Below, one piece after another: positions 1 through 9,626 of a stretch of DNA of 64,000 bases. Source of the stretch: Pseudomonadota bacterium. Its GTDB lineage: Bacteria > Pseudomonadota > Alphaproteobacteria > Rhizobiales > Rhizobiaceae. How positions within the stretch are numbered: position 1 is the stretch's first letter; each line of letters begins with the position of its first letter. The position numbers and the translations under genes were made by a program. A model generated the notes under the pieces. It was given only the letters and a program-made list of their open reading frames with translations, did not search any database and was not told where the DNA came from. The stretch is taken from contig JAEYDD010000062.1 in NCBI GenBank assembly GCA_023404095.1, positions 1 through 64,000 of the forward strand. Reading direction: 5' to 3'.

Positions 1-1
1 C

Positions 2-3000
2 TGGGTCGAGGTGCTGGACTGGGTGGAACGGCCGCGTTCTGGCGTTGCGGTCCAGCCGGGCGGCGAGTGGCTGGTGCTGGCTGGCGATGATGCGGTTTCG
101 GAAGCGGTGCTGACCAGGCTGTCCGAAGCAGGGGCGCGTGTGACCGTGCTGCGCGCCGGCGAGGGCTTTCAGGTGGTCGCCGGCGGGTACGTGCTGCGCC
201 CGGATGCACAAGAGGATTTCGAGGCGTTGGCGGTCGCCATGCCGTCCACGCCGGCAAAGGTGCTTGTTCTGTGGGGGCTCGATCCGGCAGTTGCGGACAA
301 GGCCTTTGCAGCCTCATACCTGCTGACCCGGCTTCTGCAGCAGTCAGACGTCGAACCGGGAGCGCGGCTTGTGATTTCCGCAGCCGGAGCGGCAACATTG
401 CCCCACGAACACGCGGAGCGTCCGACCGATGGCGCTCTGCTTGGCATTGTTCGTGTCGCCCCGCGCGAAGTCCCCGGGATGACTGCCGTCCTGGTGGATC
501 TGACATCGTCTGCCGATTTGCTGACGGCCGCAGCGCTACTTGCCGAAGTCGTCTCTGACGGGGAAGCGGACCACGTGGCACTTCGGGGACAACGTCGCTT
601 CGTCCGAACGAGGTCGCGCGTTCCCGCCCCGGTTCCGGCGCGCCTGCCTGAGAGGCTTCGCGCAGGCGGCGTCTATCTGATTACCGGAGGAACCGGCGGC
701 ATCGGACGTCAGCTCGCGCTGTGGCTAGCCGAGACGGCGGGTGCGCGACTTGCCTTGCTGTCCCGCTCGGCCGCAGAGGATGCATCGCTTCGGGCAGATA
801 TCGAAGCAGCCGGCGGCGCCGTCCTGTTTCTAGCCGCCGACGCGGCTGACGAGACGGCGGTCGCGCGGGCGATCGAAACGACGCGGTCGCGTTTCGGCGC
901 GCTGCATGGTGTTGTCCATGCCGCGGGCGTCCTGAACGATGCCCCGCTTGCAAGCCAGCCTCTTGCCGAGGCGCTTGCAGTCATCCGGCCGAAGCTGCAG
1001 GGCGCGATGGTGCTGAGCCGGCTTCTCCCGGAGGGCAGCCTCGATTTGTTCGCCGTGATTTCCTCTTCTTCCGTCGTGATCGGTGGAGCGGGGCAGGCGG
1101 CGTACGCGGCAGCCAATGCGGCGCTCGAATCGCTCGCCGCGGCCCGGTCGGACGGGTTCTCGATCGCCTGGGGGGCATGGCGCGATACGGGCATGGCGGC
1201 GCGCGCCTATGGCGCGGGCGACCCGTCGGAAGGGGATGACCTGCTCGGCAAGCGTATCGATACGCCGGACGGCAGCGTCCGGTTCGAAACGGTCATCGAT
1301 CCGCAGACCGACTGGCGGGTCTCGGAACATGTGGTGGCCGGGCGGCCCGTCCTGTGCGGCACAGCCTATATGGAGCTCGCCCAGGCGGCGGCCCGGGCGG
1401 TCATGGGAGGGGACGGTTTCGAGCTGGCAGCTCTTTCCTTTGCGTTGCCGATGACGTTCGAAGACATGCCGCGGCGCGTCGCGATCCGGCTGCAGCCGCG
1501 CGCCGATGGCCATGACATGACGATCGAGAGTTTCATCGGTTCGGAACGTGAACCGACCGAGCACGTCCGGCTGCAGGTGCTGGCGACGCATCCAGTCGAC
1601 GACCACCTGCCGAAGCCGCTTGAGGTCGCACTGCTGAAGGGGACACGGCTTGATGGAGGTAAGGCCCCGCAGCAGGGCGTCATCGCATTCGGACCCCGGT
1701 GGAACTGCATCAAGGTGCTGCGCGCCGGCGAGGGCGTTGCCGAGGGCGAGTTCCGCCTTTCGGAGGCCTTCGAGCGCGATCTGGAAACCCATATCCTTCA
1801 TCCGGCGCTGATGGACATGGCGGCCACGGTCGGTCTTCTGACCGTTGATCGACTGGACGGCAAGCTGTGGGTTCCGATGTCGATCGGCCGGATGCGCGTG
1901 TTCGAGCCGGTGCCCGCCGCGGTGACGGGTCGTGCTGTCCGGGTGGGCGGCGAGGCAGGCCGGTTCAGTTCCTTCGACGTCGCGGTTTTTGACGATGCCG
2001 GTCGACCGGTCGTCATCCTCGAGAATTTCGCAATGCGGGCGGTAGAGCTGGATGGTTTCGGTGCCGCGGCCAAAACGAGCCTGACGACGCAGCTACTTGC
2101 CACCGGCATCCGTGTAGCCGAAGCACCGGAGCTCTTTTCCCGCGTCTTCGCACATCCCGGCCGGCAACTGGTTGTCTCTCCCGTTTCGCTCGATCATGTT
2201 CGCCTTGCCATTGCCGAGGTCGCAGCGCCCTCCAGCACGCGTCCGGTCCGGCCGGGTGGCGGCGGCAAGATAAGCGACCCCGTCACGGCGCAGCTTTCCA
2301 CCATCTGGGGCGAAATCCTCGGGGTGAGTGACGTCGGGCCGGAGGATGATTTCTTTGCGCTCGGCGGTCATTCTCTCAACGCGGTGCGGATGTTCGCCCG
2401 CGTGCGCAAGGAGCTCGGCGCCTCGCTGCCGCTGGCGTCGTTGTTCCAGGCTTCGACGCTCAGCGGACTGGCCGCGCTCGTGCGCGAGCAGGTTCCCCCA
2501 GACGAGGCAACGGTGCCGCCACCGGCGGCAGTGGCTCCGCCGGCGGCGGCCCTCGCGACGACGCAGGCGACGGTCACCGACATACGCCGGCTTGGAATGA
2601 CGGAGGGGCAACGCGAGATCGCGGCGGCGATCAGCATCAACCCTTCCGCATCGCTCTCCTATAACCTGTCCTTCAGTCTCCATCTCGACACGGCAATCGA
2701 TTCTGGGGTTCTGCGGGCGGCGCTTGAGGATCTGGTGGCGCGCCACGACAGTCTGCGCGCCTCCTTCGACGTCGACAACGTCACGCTGACGATCCATCCG
2801 CACCGCGAGGTGTCCTTCGAGGAGGAGGACCTGTCCGGTCTCTGCGAACTGGAGCAGCGCGCCCGGCGAAACTCGCTTCACGCCGATTTTGGCGCCAGAC
2901 CGTTCGATCTCGTAAACGGGCCGGTGTTGCGCACCTTGTTGCTGCGGCTGTCGCCGGCAAGGGCAGAGATCATCCTGTTCGTTCATCACATCGCCTGCGA

Positions 3001-6000
3001 TGGCTGGTCGATGGGCGTGTTGCTTTCCGATCTCGCACAACTCTATACGGCGCGGCTGCACGGCCGGCCGGCTTCGCTGCCGCCGGCGACGAGCATTGCC
3101 GAACTGGTCGCAGCCGAAACAGAGTGGGCATCGAGCGCAGATGCTGCACGTCACCGAGCCTACTGGCTGGAGAAGTATGCCGGACCATTGCCTGCGATGG
3201 ACATTCCGACCGACTGGCCCTATCCGGTCGCGCGCGGAACCAAGGCCGATCGCGTGGAGACCCGGATCGATGCGAGCCTGGAGGCTGCGCTGCGGGCGCG
3301 GGCCCAGGAAGCCGGGACATCGCTGCGCAATCTGGTCTTCTCTGCGTTCCGGTTCTACCTGTCGCGCCTGACGCGATCGAGCGACGTGGTGATCGGCCTG
3401 CCCGCCTCCGGTCAGCTTTCGCATCGCCTCGAAGGGGCGGTCGGCCACGGGGTCAGCCTGCTGCCCGTTCGCGGCACGATCGAACCCGATGTCAAGCTCG
3501 GCGAACTGCTGTCGCAGACGCGGCAGGAACTGCTGGAGGCGCTCGATCACCAGAACTACACCTATGGCGCGCTGATGCGCGACCTGCAGGTGCCGCGCGA
3601 CCCCTCGCGCCTGGCGCTCGTGCCCGTCGTCGTCAATATCGACGGGCTTGCCGATATCGGTGAACTGACGTTCGGCGACGCTCCGGCGTACCTCGACGTC
3701 AATCCGACCGGACACGAGTATTTCGAGCTGTTCTTCAACCTGTTCGATGCCCCCGGGCGCGTGGAACTGTCGTGGAACTACGCCACCGAGCTGTTCGAAA
3801 AAGAGACCGTCAATCACCATGCGGCGAACTTCCGCCAGTTCCTCGATGCGATCGGCTCGGCGCCTGACGGCTTGAAGGCCAGCGTCGGCGCACTCCTGCG
3901 GGGCGATACCAGCCGCCCGGCGAGCGGCAGCCACATCGACCCGGCGGCGGCCGGGCCGCAGACGATTCCGGAAATCTTCCGTGCGGTCGTCGCGCGTGCG
4001 CCCAACCAGGTCGCGGTGCGCTACCTCGACCAGGCCATGGACTATGCCACGCTTGATGCGCGCTCCGACGCGCTGGCCGCATTGCTTGCCTCGGAGGGCG
4101 TGCGGCACGGCGATCTGGTGGGAATATCGTCGAGCCGTTCGTTGCTCCTGCCCGTGGCTGTCATGGGCGCGCTGAAAGCCGGGGCGGGTTACGTGCCTTT
4201 CGACGTGACGCTGCCGCCGGACCGACTGCAGTTCATGGCGCGCGATACCGGCATCAAGGTCCTGCTCGGCGACTGCGACGCGGTTGCCGCGACCGGCGTG
4301 CGATCTATCCGGATGGAGGACTTTCCGACCGAGGTACGGCATGCGCCGGAGCTTGGCGTGACCGGCGAGACGATCGCCTATGTGATGTTTACGTCGGGTA
4401 CCACCGGCGTGCCGAAGGGGGTGGTCTTGCCGCACCGGTCGGTTGTCCGGTTGCTGCGCGATACGGACTGGCTGCGGCTCGGGCCGGAGACGGTGACGCT
4501 GCATTCGTCTGCATTCGCCTTCGACACGTCGATCATCGACCTGTTTGCGGCGTTGCTGCACGGCGGAACGATCGTGGTGCCGCCGGATGGCACGCTGTCC
4601 ATCTCCGATCTCTCCGATGCGATCGAGAGCAACGGCGTCAATACGCTGTGGTTGACCTCCGGCCTGTTCCATGCAGTGGCGGACATGCGGCCGGGGGCCT
4701 TTGCACGGGTGGATCAGGTCGTGGTCGGCGGCGACGTGGTCTCTCCCGTCCATGTCGGGCAGGTGATGGCCGCCTGCCCAGGGCTGACCGTGATCAACGG
4801 TTACGGCCCGACGGAAAGCAACGTGACCAATGCCCATGCGATTACCGCAAGCGATCTCGAGCGCGGGTTGCCGCTGCCGATCGGCAAGGCCGTTCCCGGC
4901 ACGCAGATCTACATTCTCGATGACGCGTTGCAGCCGGTGCCGACCGGCATGATCGGCGAGCTGTGCATCGCGGGCAGGGGCTTGGCGCTCGGTTACTGGA
5001 ACCGCCCGGAACTGACCGCGCAGAGGTTCGTCAAGGCCCCATGGGATCCGCAACTCACCCTCTATCGATCCGGCGACCTGGCGATGGATCCGGGGGACGG
5101 GATCATCCGTTTCTTCGGCCGGGCCGACACGCAGGTCAAGGTGCGGGGATTCCGCGTGGAACTGACCGAAATCGAGGGCGCGCTGGAAAGCCATCCGGCG
5201 ATCAGGCAGGCCGTGGCCGTGGCAAAGGTGCCGGAGGGGCAATCCGACAAGATTCTCGTCGCCTATTTCCTGGCGGACGGTGAAGCGCCCTCTTCGCGGG
5301 AACTGTCAGAGCACGTCGCGACCATGCTTCCCGAGTTCGCCCGACCGGCATTCTATGTTCCGGTTGATGAAATTCCGCTCAATCACAACGGTAAGGTCGA
5401 CCGGGGGCGGCTGCCGTCGGTAAGACTGGATACGGTGGCAGACCCGGCGGCAGAGGCGCCGCAGGGGGAGACCGAAATTCGGCTCGCCCAGATCTGGTGC
5501 GACGTGCTCTGCGTGGAGCGGGTCGGAGCGGGCGCCAATTTCTTCGCGCTCGGCGGGCACTCGCTGCTGGCGGTCCGGCTGTTCGACCGCATTCGCCGTG
5601 AGTTCGGCCACGACCTGCCGATTTCGACGCTCTTCCGCAACCAGACCGTCCGTCTGCTGGCGGCCTTGCTGGAACGGGATGCCGTGCCGGTGGACGGGCC
5701 CGACGCGCCGTGGGACACCAGCACCGTGATCGATCCCGGACCGGAGAGCGGTGGCGTTCCCTTCTTTGTCGTCGGCGGTGTCGGCGGCAACGTCAACAAC
5801 CTGTTCGAACTCGGGACGCTACTCGGCCGCAAGCGACCGACGATCGGCTTCCAGACCCGGGGTGTGCAGGGGCATACGCCGCATGCCAGTATCGAGGAAA
5901 TGGCGGCGGAGAACATCCGCTACATGCGCCGGCACCAGCCGGAAGGCCCCTATGTCCTTGCCGGCTATTCGGGCGGTGCCTACACGGCCCTCGAGATGAC

Positions 6001-6517
6001 GCGGCAACTGGAGGCGGAGGGCGCCACTGTCGAACGCCTCTTCGTGCTCGATACCTATGCACCGGGATTTGCGAAGGATTTCAAGCCTCTGGTGCAGTTG
6101 ACACCGCGCCAGCGCCTTGAAAACGAAATCTCGCTGATGCAGGGCGAGGGGCTTGGCTATTTCTGGAAACGGGTGGCGGCCAAGGCGCGCCATGTGTTCC
6201 AGCGTGGTCCGGTGCTGGAGCTAATGAAGCATTTCAACTTGCCGCTCTACAGGCAAAGGCAGGTCGAGCGGCTCTGGATGGCGGCAGCACGCCGCTATGA
6301 GGGCGGGCCGATCAAGGCGCCGGTCACGCTGTTTCGGGCGCGGCCGCTGCATCTGGTGCAAAAGCTGACGCTGGAGCAGGATCCGACACTTGGCTGGAAG
6401 GCTTTTGCGGCTGAGGACCGGCTCGACACGCCCTGGGTCGGCGGCGATCACTTGAGCATGCTGCGCAAGGAGAATGCGCGGAAGCTGGCTGCGTTGATCG
6501 AGGATCGACTGTCTTAG
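2..6517 (+). CDS. Hybrid PKS-NRPS megasynthase, C-terminal part (KR-DH-ACP-C-A-PCP-TE), 5' truncated by window edge
   Basis: This is the end of an assembly-line enzyme that reduces and dehydrates a polyketide intermediate, condenses it with one amino acid and releases the product. The frame is open to the left edge, so KS and AT domains probably lie outside. Residues are numbered from the first in-window GTG (nt 11). KR: Rossmann motif TGGTGGIG near 224 and YAAAN near 365. DH: HVVAG at 440 and HPALMD ending at D602. Carrier domain: GGHSL with Ser788. Condensation domain: HHIACDG at 992-998. Adenylation domain: TSGTTG at 1461, NGYGPTE at 1596, and YRSGDL and NGKVDR further on. Second carrier: Ser1851. 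Thioesterase: GYSGG with Ser1987 and likely catalytic His2147. KR lies before DH, the reverse of the usual order. In the DH motif HxxxGxxxxP the final Pro is Cys, and the residue four after D602 is Thr, not Gln/His. No phosphopantetheinyl transferase or transporter is nearby. The product cannot be named from this. Confidence 0.93.
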   Translation, partial: WVEVLDWVERPRSGVAVQPGGEWLVLAGDDAVSEAVLTRLSEAGARVTVLRAGEGFQVVAGGYVLRPDAQEDFEALAVAMPSTPAKVLVLWGLDPAVADKAFAASYLLTRLLQQSDVEPGARLVISAAGAATLPHEHAERPTDGALLGIVRVAPREVPGMTAVLVDLTSSADLLTAAALLAEVVSDGEADHVALRGQRRFVRTRSRVPAPVPARLPERLRAGGVYLITGGTGGIGRQLALWLAETAGARLALLSRSAAEDASLRADIEAAGGAVLFLAADAADETAVARAIETTRSRFGALHGVVHAAGVLNDAPLASQPLAEALAVIRPKLQGAMVLSRLLPEGSLDLFAVISSSSVVIGGAGQAAYAAANAALESLAAARSDGFSIAWGAWRDTGMAARAYGAGDPSEGDDLLGKRIDTPDGSVRFETVIDPQTDWRVSEHVVAGRPVLCGTAYMELAQAAARAVMGGDGFELAALSFALPMTFEDMPRRVAIRLQPRADGHDMTIESFIGSEREPTEHVRLQVLATHPVDDHLPKPLEVALLKGTRLDGGKAPQQGVIAFGPRWNCIKVLRAGEGVAEGEFRLSEAFERDLETHILHPALMDMAATVGLLTVDRLDGKLWVPMSIGRMRVFEPVPAAVTGRAVRVGGEAGRFSSFDVAVFDDAGRPVVILENFAMRAVELDGFGAAAKTSLTTQLLATGIRVAEAPELFSRVFAHPGRQLVVSPVSLDHVRLAIAEVAAPSSTRPVRPGGGGKISDPVTAQLSTIWGEILGVSDVGPEDDFFALGGHSLNAVRMFARVRKELGASLPLASLFQASTLSGLAALVREQVPPDEATVPPPAAVAPPAAALATTQATVTDIRRLGMTEGQREIAAAISINPSASLSYNLSFSLHLDTAIDSGVLRAALEDLVARHDSLRASFDVDNVTLTIHPHREVSFEEEDLSGLCELEQRARRNSLHADFGARPFDLVNGPVLRTLLLRLSPARAEIILFVHHIACDGWSMGVLLSDLAQLYTARLHGRPASLPPATSIAELVAAETEWASSADAARHRAYWLEKYAGPLPAMDIPTDWPYPVARGTKADRVETRIDASLEAALRARAQEAGTSLRNLVFSAFRFYLSRLTRSSDVVIGLPASGQLSHRLEGAVGHGVSLLPVRGTIEPDVKLGELLSQTRQELLEALDHQNYTYGALMRDLQVPRDPSRLALVPVVVNIDGLADIGELTFGDAPAYLDVNPTGHEYFELFFNLFDAPGRVELSWNYATELFEKETVNHHAANFRQFLDAIGSAPDGLKASVGALLRGDTSRPASGSHIDPAAAGPQTIPEIFRAVVARAPNQVAVRYLDQAMDYATLDARSDALAALLASEGVRHGDLVGISSSRSLLLPVAVMGALKAGAGYVPFDVTLPPDRLQFMARDTGIKVLLGDCDAVAATGVRSIRMEDFPTEVRHAPELGVTGETIAYVMFTSGTTGVPKGVVLPHRSVVRLLRDTDWLRLGPETVTLHSSAFAFDTSIIDLFAALLHGGTIVVPPDGTLSISDLSDAIESNGVNTLWLTSGLFHAVADMRPGAFARVDQVVVGGDVVSPVHVGQVMAACPGLTVINGYGPTESNVTNAHAITASDLERGLPLPIGKAVPGTQIYILDDALQPVPTGMIGELCIAGRGLALGYWNRPELTAQRFVKAPWDPQLTLYRSGDLAMDPGDGIIRFFGRADTQVKVRGFRVELTEIEGALESHPAIRQAVAVAKVPEGQSDKILVAYFLADGEAPSSRELSEHVATMLPEFARPAFYVPVDEIPLNHNGKVDRGRLPSVRLDTVADPAAEAPQGETEIRLAQIWCDVLCVERVGAGANFFALGGHSLLAVRLFDRIRREFGHDLPISTLFRNQTVRLLAALLERDAVPVDGPDAPWDTSTVIDPGPESGGVPFFVVGGVGGNVNNLFELGTLLGRKRPTIGFQTRGVQGHTPHASIEEMAAENIRYMRRHQPEGPYVLAGYSGGAYTALEMTRQLEAEGATVERLFVLDTYAPGFAKDFKPLVQLTPRQRLENEISLMQGEGLGYFWKRVAAKARHVFQRGPVLELMKHFNLPLYRQRQVERLWMAAARRYEGGPIKAPVTLFRARPLHLVQKLTLEQDPTLGWKAFAAEDRLDTPWVGGDHLSMLRKENARKLAALIEDRLS

Positions 6518-6528
6518 CAACGGTTGAA

Positions 6529-6542
6529 AGCCCTGTCGGGCT
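6529..6542 (+). terminator. Weak hairpin after the PKS-NRPS gene
   Basis: AGCCC, a four-base loop TGTC, then GGGCT, starting 12 bases after the stop codon. There is no T run after it, so it may be only a weak terminator or RNA end. The rest of 6518-6647, between convergent genes, shows nothing recognisable. Confidence 0.25.
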
Positions 6543-6647
6543 CAATCAGGTGGGCGCCCGCTCCGCGCGCGTAAGCCAGACCACGCGGAGGGGGTTCCGT
6601 ATGCTCGGCGACGCTACCGTCGTCTTGGGGGTTTACGCGCCGGTGGA

Positions 6648-7475
6648 CTAATCGGCAGGCTGCAGGTGGCGCTGCATAAATGCTTCGATTGCGGGGAAGA
6701 GGCCGTGCTTGTGCAAGTCCGCATGGCCGCCTTCAAGCTCAACATATTCTTTCGGCTCCGGCGCCTCCTGGAATAGCTGGCGTGCGCGTTCGACCGGCAG
6801 GGCCTGATCCAGCGCGCCATGGATGAAGAGCTTCGGCGCCTTGATGTCCTGCACGCGGTCGACGATGTCGTAGCGCTCGGCCCACATGAGGCGGCACAGG
6901 GGGAGGCCGAAATAGTGATCCTCCAGGTACAGGCAATTGCGGTAGGGAGCGGCCTCGAAGATGGCCGCCCCGAACGGGCGCTCGGCCGCGAGCCGGCTCC
7001 CGACGCCGGTGCCGAGGCTGAAGCCATAGAGGACGCGTTCCCGCGGCAGGACGGGTCGGCCGAGGAGGGTGTCCATCTGGTCATAGAGCGCGCGCGCGTC
7101 GCGGGCGAAGATCTTCTCGCTCGGTGTTCCGACGGTGGCGCCTGAGCCACGATACTCCATCATCACGATGCCATACCCCGCATCGATCAGCGGACGGATA
7201 CGTCCCATCGAGCCGCCAATGCTCGACTGGTTGCCGTAAAGTGCGAGCATGACTGGTCGGCCGGGGGCGGGGTCGGCGATCCAGGCGTGGATCGTGGCTC
7301 CGTCCTCGGACAGGTAGCTGACGATCCGCACCGTTTCGGGCAGGCCGAATGCGGCCGGGATGCTCGGATTGGGATCGAAGCGATAGATGCCATAGGTCTG
7401 CAGCGCCCAGACGCTGCCGAATACGGCAACGGCCAGAATCGCCAGCACGCCGAGGATCATCTGAAAAACGCTCAT
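6648..7475 (-). CDS. Membrane-anchored alpha/beta hydrolase
   Basis: A 275-residue serine hydrolase of the dienelactone hydrolase/YqkD-like type. One N-terminal hydrophobic segment (about residues 4-21) should anchor or export it. An oxyanion-side motif YGNQSSIGG lies near residue 75, the nucleophile elbow is GFSLGTGVGS, and the His end is GGHADLHKHG. The ATG at 7475 is chosen because CGGAGG stands just before it; the frame stays open upstream but that part has no coding look. It sits 145 bases downstream of the histidine kinase on the same strand and converges on the PKS-NRPS gene. The substrate is unknown, and a role in that pathway is unsupported because the genes are not co-directional. 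Confidence 0.8.
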   Translation of the reverse strand: MSVFQMILGVLAILAVAVFGSVWALQTYGIYRFDPNPSIPAAFGLPETVRIVSYLSEDGATIHAWIADPAPGRPVMLALYGNQSSIGGSMGRIRPLIDAGYGIVMMEYRGSGATVGTPSEKIFARDARALYDQMDTLLGRPVLPRERVLYGFSLGTGVGSRLAAERPFGAAIFEAAPYRNCLYLEDHYFGLPLCRLMWAERYDIVDRVQDIKAPKLFIHGALDQALPVERARQLFQEAPEPKEYVELEGGHADLHKHGLFPAIEAFMQRHLQPAD

Positions 7476-7620
7476 CCGAGCCTCCGTATTCCTCTGGCGT
7501 AACGCAAGTGCCTGGCACAGGAATGCGCATTTCGATCGAAGGTAGCGGTCGTATCTCCGGTCGGCAACTCGACCATCCGGGTGATCCCATCGGGACCCTT
7601 GACGGTGCTTTCGGCCGGGC

Positions 7621-8967
7621 TCAACCGTCTGCGGCCGGCAAGCGTATGGAGACGCGCAGGCCCGGAAAGCCGTTAGCGAGCTGGATGTCGCCGCCCACGG
7701 ACTGGACGATGCTTTCGCTGATCGAAAGGCCGAGACCCGCGCCGCCACTACTGGTGTCGAGCCGGGTGCCGCGACGCAGCACGTGTTCGAGCTTTTCCTC
7801 CGGAATTCCTGGCCCGTCGTCGGCGATCTCGATCAGGATGGAAGCGCCGTCGCGGATGCCGGCTATCGAAACCGCCGAGCGGCCGTAACGCACGGCGTTT
7901 TCCGTGAGATTGCCGAGCAGTTCGGAAAGGTCATCGGCGTCGATGCGGGCGAAGAGTCCGCTTGCAACGTCAACCGTCCACTCAATCGCCTCGGCGGCCG
8001 GCGTGCGGCAGATGACGGAGACGACATTGCTGACCGTGCGCTCGACGTCGGAGCGTATCGCATGCGGCCGGCCCGCCATGCGCGCGCGAGCCATCTCATG
8101 GTCGACCAGTCGGCGCATCACCTGGATCAGCGACTCGATCTCCGCGGCGGCTTCGGCCTGCCCACGTTGCTTCAGCCGCAACACGTCGCCGGACAGCGCC
8201 TGCAGCGGCGTCTTGAACGCGTGCGCAAGTTCCGATGCCCGTTCCCGTGCCTTCTTCAGCTGGTCGTCGCGCGAGACCAGCAGGGCATCCACCTCTGCCG
8301 TCAGAGGTCGAACCTCGTCGGGAAAATCCGTGCCAAGGCGTTGCGTCTCGCCGCTGCGGATTGTCGCGATGCGGGCGCGCAAGTCCGACAAGGGCTTCAG
8401 GCCGATCAGGATCTGGGCGAGGCTCGCAGCCATCAGGACTGCGGCCAGAAGCGCCAGAAACGGCGCAAGATTGCGGCGGAAGGCTGCGGTCGCCTTTGCG
8501 ATGTCCGAGCGGTCGATGCCCACGGCGGCGACGATCGGGCGATCGCCAAGGCTTTGGCGCGGGATGATCTCGCGGGCAAGTACGAGGAGATCGGCATTGG
8601 CCGGCCCCTTCAGCGAAAACTCAAGCGGTGCGGAAGCGGACAGGGGCGGAAGATCCAACGCCTCGTCCCACAGCGAACGCGACCGGCGCTCGAAACCCTC
8701 ACCCTCGATCTGCCAGTAGAGGCCGGAAAGCGGCGTCTGAAAACGGGGGTCTATCGGCGGACGGATCATTTCCACCGTGCCGTTCCGATCCGGTCCGAGG
8801 CCCGCGATCGTCTGGTCGAGATGGAGGCGCAGTTCGTCCACCACGCGGCGTTCGACATGCTTTTCGAAGAGGAACGACAAGCCGAAAAAGGCGATCACGA
8901 GCGCGACGCTGATCGAGGCGGCGCCCGCAAGAGCCAGACGAAGCCGCAGGGAATGGCGCGAGATCAC
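7621..8967 (-). CDS. Sensor histidine kinase of a PepSY/RR/HK operon
   Basis: A 448-residue inner-membrane kinase. It has transmembrane segments at about residues 12-33 and 168-190, a periplasmic sensor region between them, a HAMP-like linker, and a HisKA box ELAHAFKTPL with phospho-acceptor His249. The ATPase region has an N box (NLTENAVRYG), DDGPGIP and GAGLGLSI. The HAFKTPL form resembles PhoQ-like kinases. The start overlaps the stop of the response regulator gene by four bases, so the two are translationally coupled and very likely form one signalling pair. The signal is unknown. A small periplasmic PepSY protein encoded first in the operon may modulate the sensor domain. Confidence 0.93.
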   Translation of the reverse strand: MISRHSLRLRLALAGAASISVALVIAFFGLSFLFEKHVERRVVDELRLHLDQTIAGLGPDRNGTVEMIRPPIDPRFQTPLSGLYWQIEGEGFERRSRSLWDEALDLPPLSASAPLEFSLKGPANADLLVLAREIIPRQSLGDRPIVAAVGIDRSDIAKATAAFRRNLAPFLALLAAVLMAASLAQILIGLKPLSDLRARIATIRSGETQRLGTDFPDEVRPLTAEVDALLVSRDDQLKKARERASELAHAFKTPLQALSGDVLRLKQRGQAEAAAEIESLIQVMRRLVDHEMARARMAGRPHAIRSDVERTVSNVVSVICRTPAAEAIEWTVDVASGLFARIDADDLSELLGNLTENAVRYGRSAVSIAGIRDGASILIEIADDGPGIPEEKLEHVLRRGTRLDTSSGGAGLGLSISESIVQSVGGDIQLANGFPGLRVSIRLPAADG

Positions 8968-9626
8968 ACGCTGTCACCCATGACGTAGCCGAACCCGCGC
9001 CGTGTCGAGATCACGTCGCTGCCGAGCTTCTTGCGCAGCCGTGCGATCATCGCCTCCAGCGCGTTGCCGTCTCTGGAGAAGTCGTCGCCATAGACGTGAT
9101 CCTGCAACTCCGAGGCCGGCACGACACGGCCGCGGTGATGGGCGAGATAACTGACGAGACGATACTCGAAGGGCGTCAGGTTCAGCGGCATGCCATCGAC
9201 GACCACGCGCATCGTCCGGGTATCAACGACCAGACTGGCTACCTCGATGGTGGCGGCACCGTGGCCGACCGAACGGCGGATCAGCGCCCGGATGCGGGCC
9301 AGCAGTTCCTCGAACTGGAAGGGCTTCGGCAGGTAGTCGTCGGCACCGGCATCGATGCCCTCGACGCGCTCGGCCCAGCTTCCGCGCGCTGTCAGCACAA
9401 GGACGGGCATGTGCCGGCCGCTCATGCGCCATTGCTTGAGGATGCTGATACCATCCATGCCAGGAAGGCCGAGGTCGAGCACGACGAGACCGTAGTCCTC
9501 GGTATCGCCACGGAACCAGGCGTCCTGGCCGTTATGCGTCAGGTCGACGGCGTAGCCCGCCGCCGTCAGAACGGTTCTCACGTCCTCGGCGATGCGCTTG
9601 TCATCTTCCGCAACCAGCAGTCTCAA
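8964..9626 (-). CDS. OmpR-family response regulator
   Basis: 220 residues. The receiver domain has acidic EDD at 7-9, phospho-acceptor Asp51 (VVLDLGLPGMDG), Thr in VLTARG, and Lys in LPKPF. The C-terminal winged helix has the typical LTPFEYRLVSYLAHH and RLRKKLGSDVISTRRGFGYV motifs. It overlaps both neighbours by four bases (ATGA), giving the order pepSY-RR-HK. A direct/inverted repeat between this operon and the divergent RTX gene (10002-10031) has the spacing of an OmpR-family binding site, so autoregulation is plausible. The three-gene layout resembles the rhizobial FeuN-FeuP-FeuQ arrangement, but orthology is only a possibility. Confidence 0.95.
   Translation of the reverse strand: MRLLVAEDDKRIAEDVRTVLTAAGYAVDLTHNGQDAWFRGDTEDYGLVVLDLGLPGMDGISILKQWRMSGRHMPVLVLTARGSWAERVEGIDAGADDYLPKPFQFEELLARIRALIRRSVGHGAATIEVASLVVDTRTMRVVVDGMPLNLTPFEYRLVSYLAHHRGRVVPASELQDHVYGDDFSRDGNALEAMIARLRKKLGSDVISTRRGFGYVMGDSV

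Noticed and set aside
2093..5242. 1049-residue open frame on the minus strand inside the PKS-NRPS gene
   Set aside because: It is the antisense shadow of a long GC-rich gene whose domains are well defined; its composition is Arg/His/Asp-rich with no recognisable domain.
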